Shown here piece after piece: positions 3,672 to 6,198 of a stretch of 6,198 nucleotides of DNA (the first letter of the stretch is position 1; each line of letters begins with the position of its first letter). The notes beneath the pieces are model-generated. The model ran no database searches, was not told where the DNA came from, and saw only the letters and a program-made list of their open reading frames with translations. A program made the translations under genes and the position numbers. The stretch is from JBHEPS01 sp046261635 (lineage in GTDB: Bacteria; Acidobacteriota; Thermoanaerobaculia; Gp7-AA8): the NCBI GenBank assembly GCA_046261635.1, contig JBHEOL010000285.1:1-6198 (forward strand), in the 5' to 3' direction.

Positions 3672-6197
3672 TTACTGCGCCGGCACGTAGGTTGGATCCT
3701 GGGTCGCGTTGTCGACCATGGAGGCGTAGGCGGTGAGGCGGCCGGCTCCCGAGAGGACTTTGACCGCGAGCCGGCCGTTGTACGTCGCTGGAAGATTGAG
3801 ACTCTTCAGCACGCTGGTCAGCTGGCGGAACTCGTTCGCGGCGAGAGGCACCGTCACGCGCGGGATCACCCTCGACTCGGGCACGACGGCCGAGATCTCG
3901 ACGGTGACCGCCTGGCCGGAGACCTCGACCAGACCGAGGTTCGTCCGGAAACGTTCCGACTCCTCGATCTGGAGGATCTGGAGCGAGCGCTCTCCCATTC
4001 CTACGCCCTGGTCGGGGCGGACCGCCGGGATGAACTGTCCGTAGGTTCCCTCTCCCGTGTCGTCGTAAGTCTGGGCCGTGACGACGAGATTCGACTCCGT
4101 CGCCGTCGTGACCCGGATCGCGCCTCCGCCGTCGACGATTCCGAACAGGGAGGCGAGGACCCCGTCAATGGCTGCCACGCTCTCGGGTGCGATCTCCACC
4201 TGAGCGGAGACCGAGTCGGCCGGCGCCCCCTGTGGATGGAAGGTCAGCGTCGCCTCGACGGGCGATGATCCGGCGTTGAAGAGCCGAACGTCGGTGCGCC
4301 AGCTGGCCTGCCCGGTGTCGAGAGCCGCGACGCCGGGGATGACCCATGCAGTCCCGCGCGAGCGCGAAGGCTCGATGGGAAAGACGACGAACGGATCGCC
4401 GGTGCGGTTGTCGATGCGCGATGCGTAGGCCGTCACCATTCCCGTGGCCGAGGTCACCGACACTTCAGCCCGCCCGTCGTCGAGCACGACGCTCTGGGAG
4501 GCCAGAATCGAATCGAGCTGACGATGCTCGCGCGGCTTAAGGCTGAGCGGAACCACGGCCACCCGCGTTCCCGATCCGTCGAAGAATGCGATCTCCACCT
4601 CGGCGCTCTCGCCCGACCCCTCGACGACGCCGACGTTCGTGTGGAAAAGGTCGTTCTGCGCGATCTGCTGCAGCGAGATTCGCCGCGGAGCCCCTGCGGC
4701 ATCCTCGGCTCCGATGAAGTCGCCGAACGGAATCGCCGGAATGAATTGTCCGAACGTGCCGGCTGGCGACTGGTTGAGAGTCCTGCTCGAGGCGACGCTC
4801 AGCGCGGCGGAAGACGTCTGGCCGAACAGGGTCGCCTGTTCGATCGGCCGGAGAAAGATCGAGCCCATCGTCGCCTCTCCGAACCAGGTGAAGACGATGT
4901 CGTCGAGCGCGACGGATTCCCCCGCGTTGACGTCGAGCTCCGAGGTCTCGCCGACGAGAGTTCCATCGGAGGCGGTGGGAACGAAGCTGAGCTCGTACTT
5001 GGTCGCGGCGCCCGAGGTGTTGAGAAGGCGCACGTCCGACTGCCATTGCGAGCCGAGCGCACCGTCGACATGAGCAACGGCTGGAATGATCAGCGTGGAG
5101 GGAGTCGGTGCGCCCGGCGCGGCCGGTGCCACGGGCGAGACGAGCGTGAGGGCGACCGTGACCGTGCTCTTCGTCGTGTTCGATGCGCTCTTGGCCGGCG
5201 ACGCCACCAGATTGAGTGACGCACGGTTGGTACCGGTCGCAAGGGCGCGCGCGTCCATGGCGACCGTAACTTTGGCGATCCCGTTCGCAGGGAACGTCAC
5301 GACGGAAGGCTCGAGCGTGACCCAGGGACGATCCGAAGCGAGCGTCACGGTCGTTGCAACCGGATTGTCCCCGGTGAGTCCCGGCGGGCAGGTCGCGACG
5401 GCATCGCCGCGGAGGCAGAGATCGACTACCGCTCGTGCGACGCTCGCGGATCCGCGGTGAACCGAGAGGAGCTTCGGCCCGACGGTGACCGGGACCGCTT
5501 CGCTCCACGGTCCGACCTCAGAGGAACAGCCGACGATCGCGCGGACGCGATAGTAGAAGAACGTCTTCCCTCCGACGTCGCGCTGAAGCCGGACGAACGT
5601 TCCGCCGGTGAGAGGAATCGGTGTCGCCGGATTGAAGGAAGGGACCGGGCTCTCTTCCATCTCGTAGCTCGTCGCCCCCGGCACCTGCAACCAGATCAGC
5701 GCGAACGGCTCGTTCGAGAGCGAGGCGGAGGAGGCCGTCAACCGCGGCGCGATGGCACTCGGGCAGTCGACGACACGGTCCACGCTCATCGTGCGCGAGA
5801 GCGAGCGCGAGCGGCATTCCTCCTCCCCCTCGGCTTCGACCCACCATTCGACGCTGCCGGTCGGAAATTCGATGACCACCGAGGTTTCAGCCGTCTCGGC
5901 GAGCGTCTGCGGCAGGCGGTCGAGCAGCCCCCCCTGCTGGCGGACTCTCACCCGGTACAACGTCGCGCCCGGGACGCTCGACCAGGAGACATCCACGGTC
6001 GAGGGGATCCCGCTCGCGCTCTGCGGTGGCGCGATCAACGCCGGCCTGGACAGCTCGCAGGCTTCCACTTCGAACGTGGCCGGCTGCGACGCGATCGGCT
6101 CGCAGCCGCTGACGAGTGCGTCGACACGCCAGAAGTAGTCGCCGTTGGGAAGATCGAGCTCGGCCTCGGTCCGCCGCGTCAACGCCGCCCGGTGGGG
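3672..6197 (-). CDS. Large modular, probably extracellular protein with FN3-like and tandem beta-rich modules (5' end outside window)
   Basis: The frame is open from the right edge to TAA at 3674-3672, giving 841 residues of the C-terminal part. I treat TTG at 6182 as internal, because coding continues upstream into a domain. Domains in order: the end of one fibronectin-III-like domain (to about 6060, LPNGDYFWRVDA); a second (6047-5781, VSWSSVPGATLYRVRV and VEWWVEAEG); a third (5765-5478, ALIWLQVPGATSYEM and YYRVRAIVG); a BACON-like beta domain (about 5477-5139, SDRPWVTLEP, then ATGTNRASL); a Pro/Ala linker (5138-5094); module A (5090-4371); and module B (4343-3675). Cysteines occur only before about 5388. 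There is no membrane anchor, LPXTG or PEP-CTERM-like tail; the chain ends DPTYVPAQ. The signal peptide and any enzymatic domain would lie upstream. Role unknown; adhesion or cell-surface display is only a guess. Confidence 0.9.
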   Translation of the reverse strand, partial: PHRAALTRRTEAELDLPNGDYFWRVDALVSGCEPIASQPATFEVEACELSRPALIAPPQSASGIPSTVDVSWSSVPGATLYRVRVRQQGGLLDRLPQTLAETAETSVVIEFPTGSVEWWVEAEGEEECRSRSLSRTMSVDRVVDCPSAIAPRLTASSASLSNEPFALIWLQVPGATSYEMEESPVPSFNPATPIPLTGGTFVRLQRDVGGKTFFYYRVRAIVGCSSEVGPWSEAVPVTVGPKLLSVHRGSASVARAVVDLCLRGDAVATCPPGLTGDNPVATTVTLASDRPWVTLEPSVVTFPANGIAKVTVAMDARALATGTNRASLNLVASPAKSASNTTKSTVTVALTLVSPVAPAAPGAPTPSTLIIPAVAHVDGALGSQWQSDVRLLNTSGAATKYELSFVPTASDGTLVGETSELDVNAGESVALDDIVFTWFGEATMGSIFLRPIEQATLFGQTSSAALSVASSRTLNQSPAGTFGQFIPAIPFGDFIGAEDAAGAPRRISLQQIAQNDLFHTNVGVVEGSGESAEVEIAFFDGSGTRVAVVPLSLKPREHRQLDSILASQSVVLDDGRAEVSVTSATGMVTAYASRIDNRTGDPFVVFPIEPSRSRGTAWVIPGVAALDTGQASWRTDVRLFNAGSSPVEATLTFHPQGAPADSVSAQVEIAPESVAAIDGVLASLFGIVDGGGAIRVTTATESNLVVTAQTYDDTGEGTYGQFIPAVRPDQGVGMGERSLQILQIEESERFRTNLGLVEVSGQAVTVEISAVVPESRVIPRVTVPLAANEFRQLTSVLKSLNLPATYNGRLAVKVLSGAGRLTAYASMVDNATQDPTYVPAQ
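3675..4343 (-). repeat. Module B: second copy of the protein repeat, forming the C-terminus
   Basis: Begins VIPGVAALDTGQASWRTDV, matching module A at IP-x-VA, W-x-x-DVRL-x-N and GTYGQFIPAV. The second half (about 3989 onward) repeats FRTNLGLVEVSG, RQLTSVL and TAYASMVDNATQDP. It is slightly shorter than module A, lacking a stretch of the loop before GTYGQFIPA. It runs to the end of the protein without a linker or anchor, so any cell-surface attachment would have to be elsewhere. Confidence 0.7.
4371..5090 (-). repeat. Module A: first copy of a roughly 230-residue protein repeat
   Basis: Begins IIPAVAHVDGALGSQWQSDV and ends near TAYASRIDNRTGDP. It splits into two halves: about 5090-4731, ending GTFGQFIPAI, and about 4682-4377, starting RISLQQIAQNDLFHTNVG. 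Each half has the order aromatic-x-(S/T)-(D/N)-V, alternating beta-strand-like sequence, then a xVALDDI or RQLDSIL segment. Module B follows after a ten-residue spacer. The repeat is visible only at protein level; codons differ, so the duplication is old. I do not know a named domain that covers it. Confidence 0.7.
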
Positions 6198-6198
6198 C

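Noticed and set aside
4524..5219. Plus-strand open frame of 231 codons
   Set aside because: It is antisense to modules A and B of the modular protein and is a composition-driven open frame without a start signal or domain.
6180..6182. TTG as the true start of the modular protein
   Set aside because: The reading frame is open to the window edge, and the residues at and before it (HRAALTRRTEAELDLPNGDY) read as part of an FN3-like domain. No signal peptide follows.

Overview
The window is GC-rich and densely packed, and every gene I can support lies on the minus strand. It reads like a bacterial chromosome with a Gram-negative-type envelope. The two tandem beta-rich modules at the C-terminus of the large secreted-type protein recall proteins I associate with Acidobacteriota (Thermoanaerobaculia-like). 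That taxonomic guess comes from memory of protein style, not from a search, and is tentative.

Layout in the direction of transcription (right to left). (1) 6197-3672: the 3' part of a large gene whose 5' end lies outside the window. It encodes fibronectin-type-III-like beta domains, a BACON-like domain, a Pro/Ala linker and two tandem copies of a roughly 230-residue module. (2) 3671-3317: a 355-base intergenic region dominated by a heptamer-based inverted repeat. Its two perfect 33-base arms are separated by 156 bases, and the spacer holds further palindromic sequence. (3) 3316-2288: a BMP/PnrA-family substrate-binding lipoprotein. (4) 2288-771: a double-domain ABC ATPase. (5) 774-1: an ABC permease that runs off the left edge.

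Genes 3 to 5 form a tightly coupled operon. The binding-protein stop and ATPase start share one base, and the ATPase stop and permease start overlap by four. The order (binding protein, fused ATPase, permease) is that of BMP-type nucleoside importers such as bmpABCD, nupABC and yufNOPQ. A second permease would be expected just beyond position 1. The lipoprotein would capture substrate at the outer face of the inner membrane, the permease pair would form the channel, and one ATPase polypeptide would supply both nucleotide-binding domains. Nucleoside specificity is inferred from family membership.

The large protein is probably a separate transcription unit, with the inverted-repeat region between it and the transporter operon. 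I see no tRNA, rRNA, CRISPR array, transposase or phage gene. The transporter is ordinary; the least explained parts are the intergenic repeat and the modular secreted-type protein.
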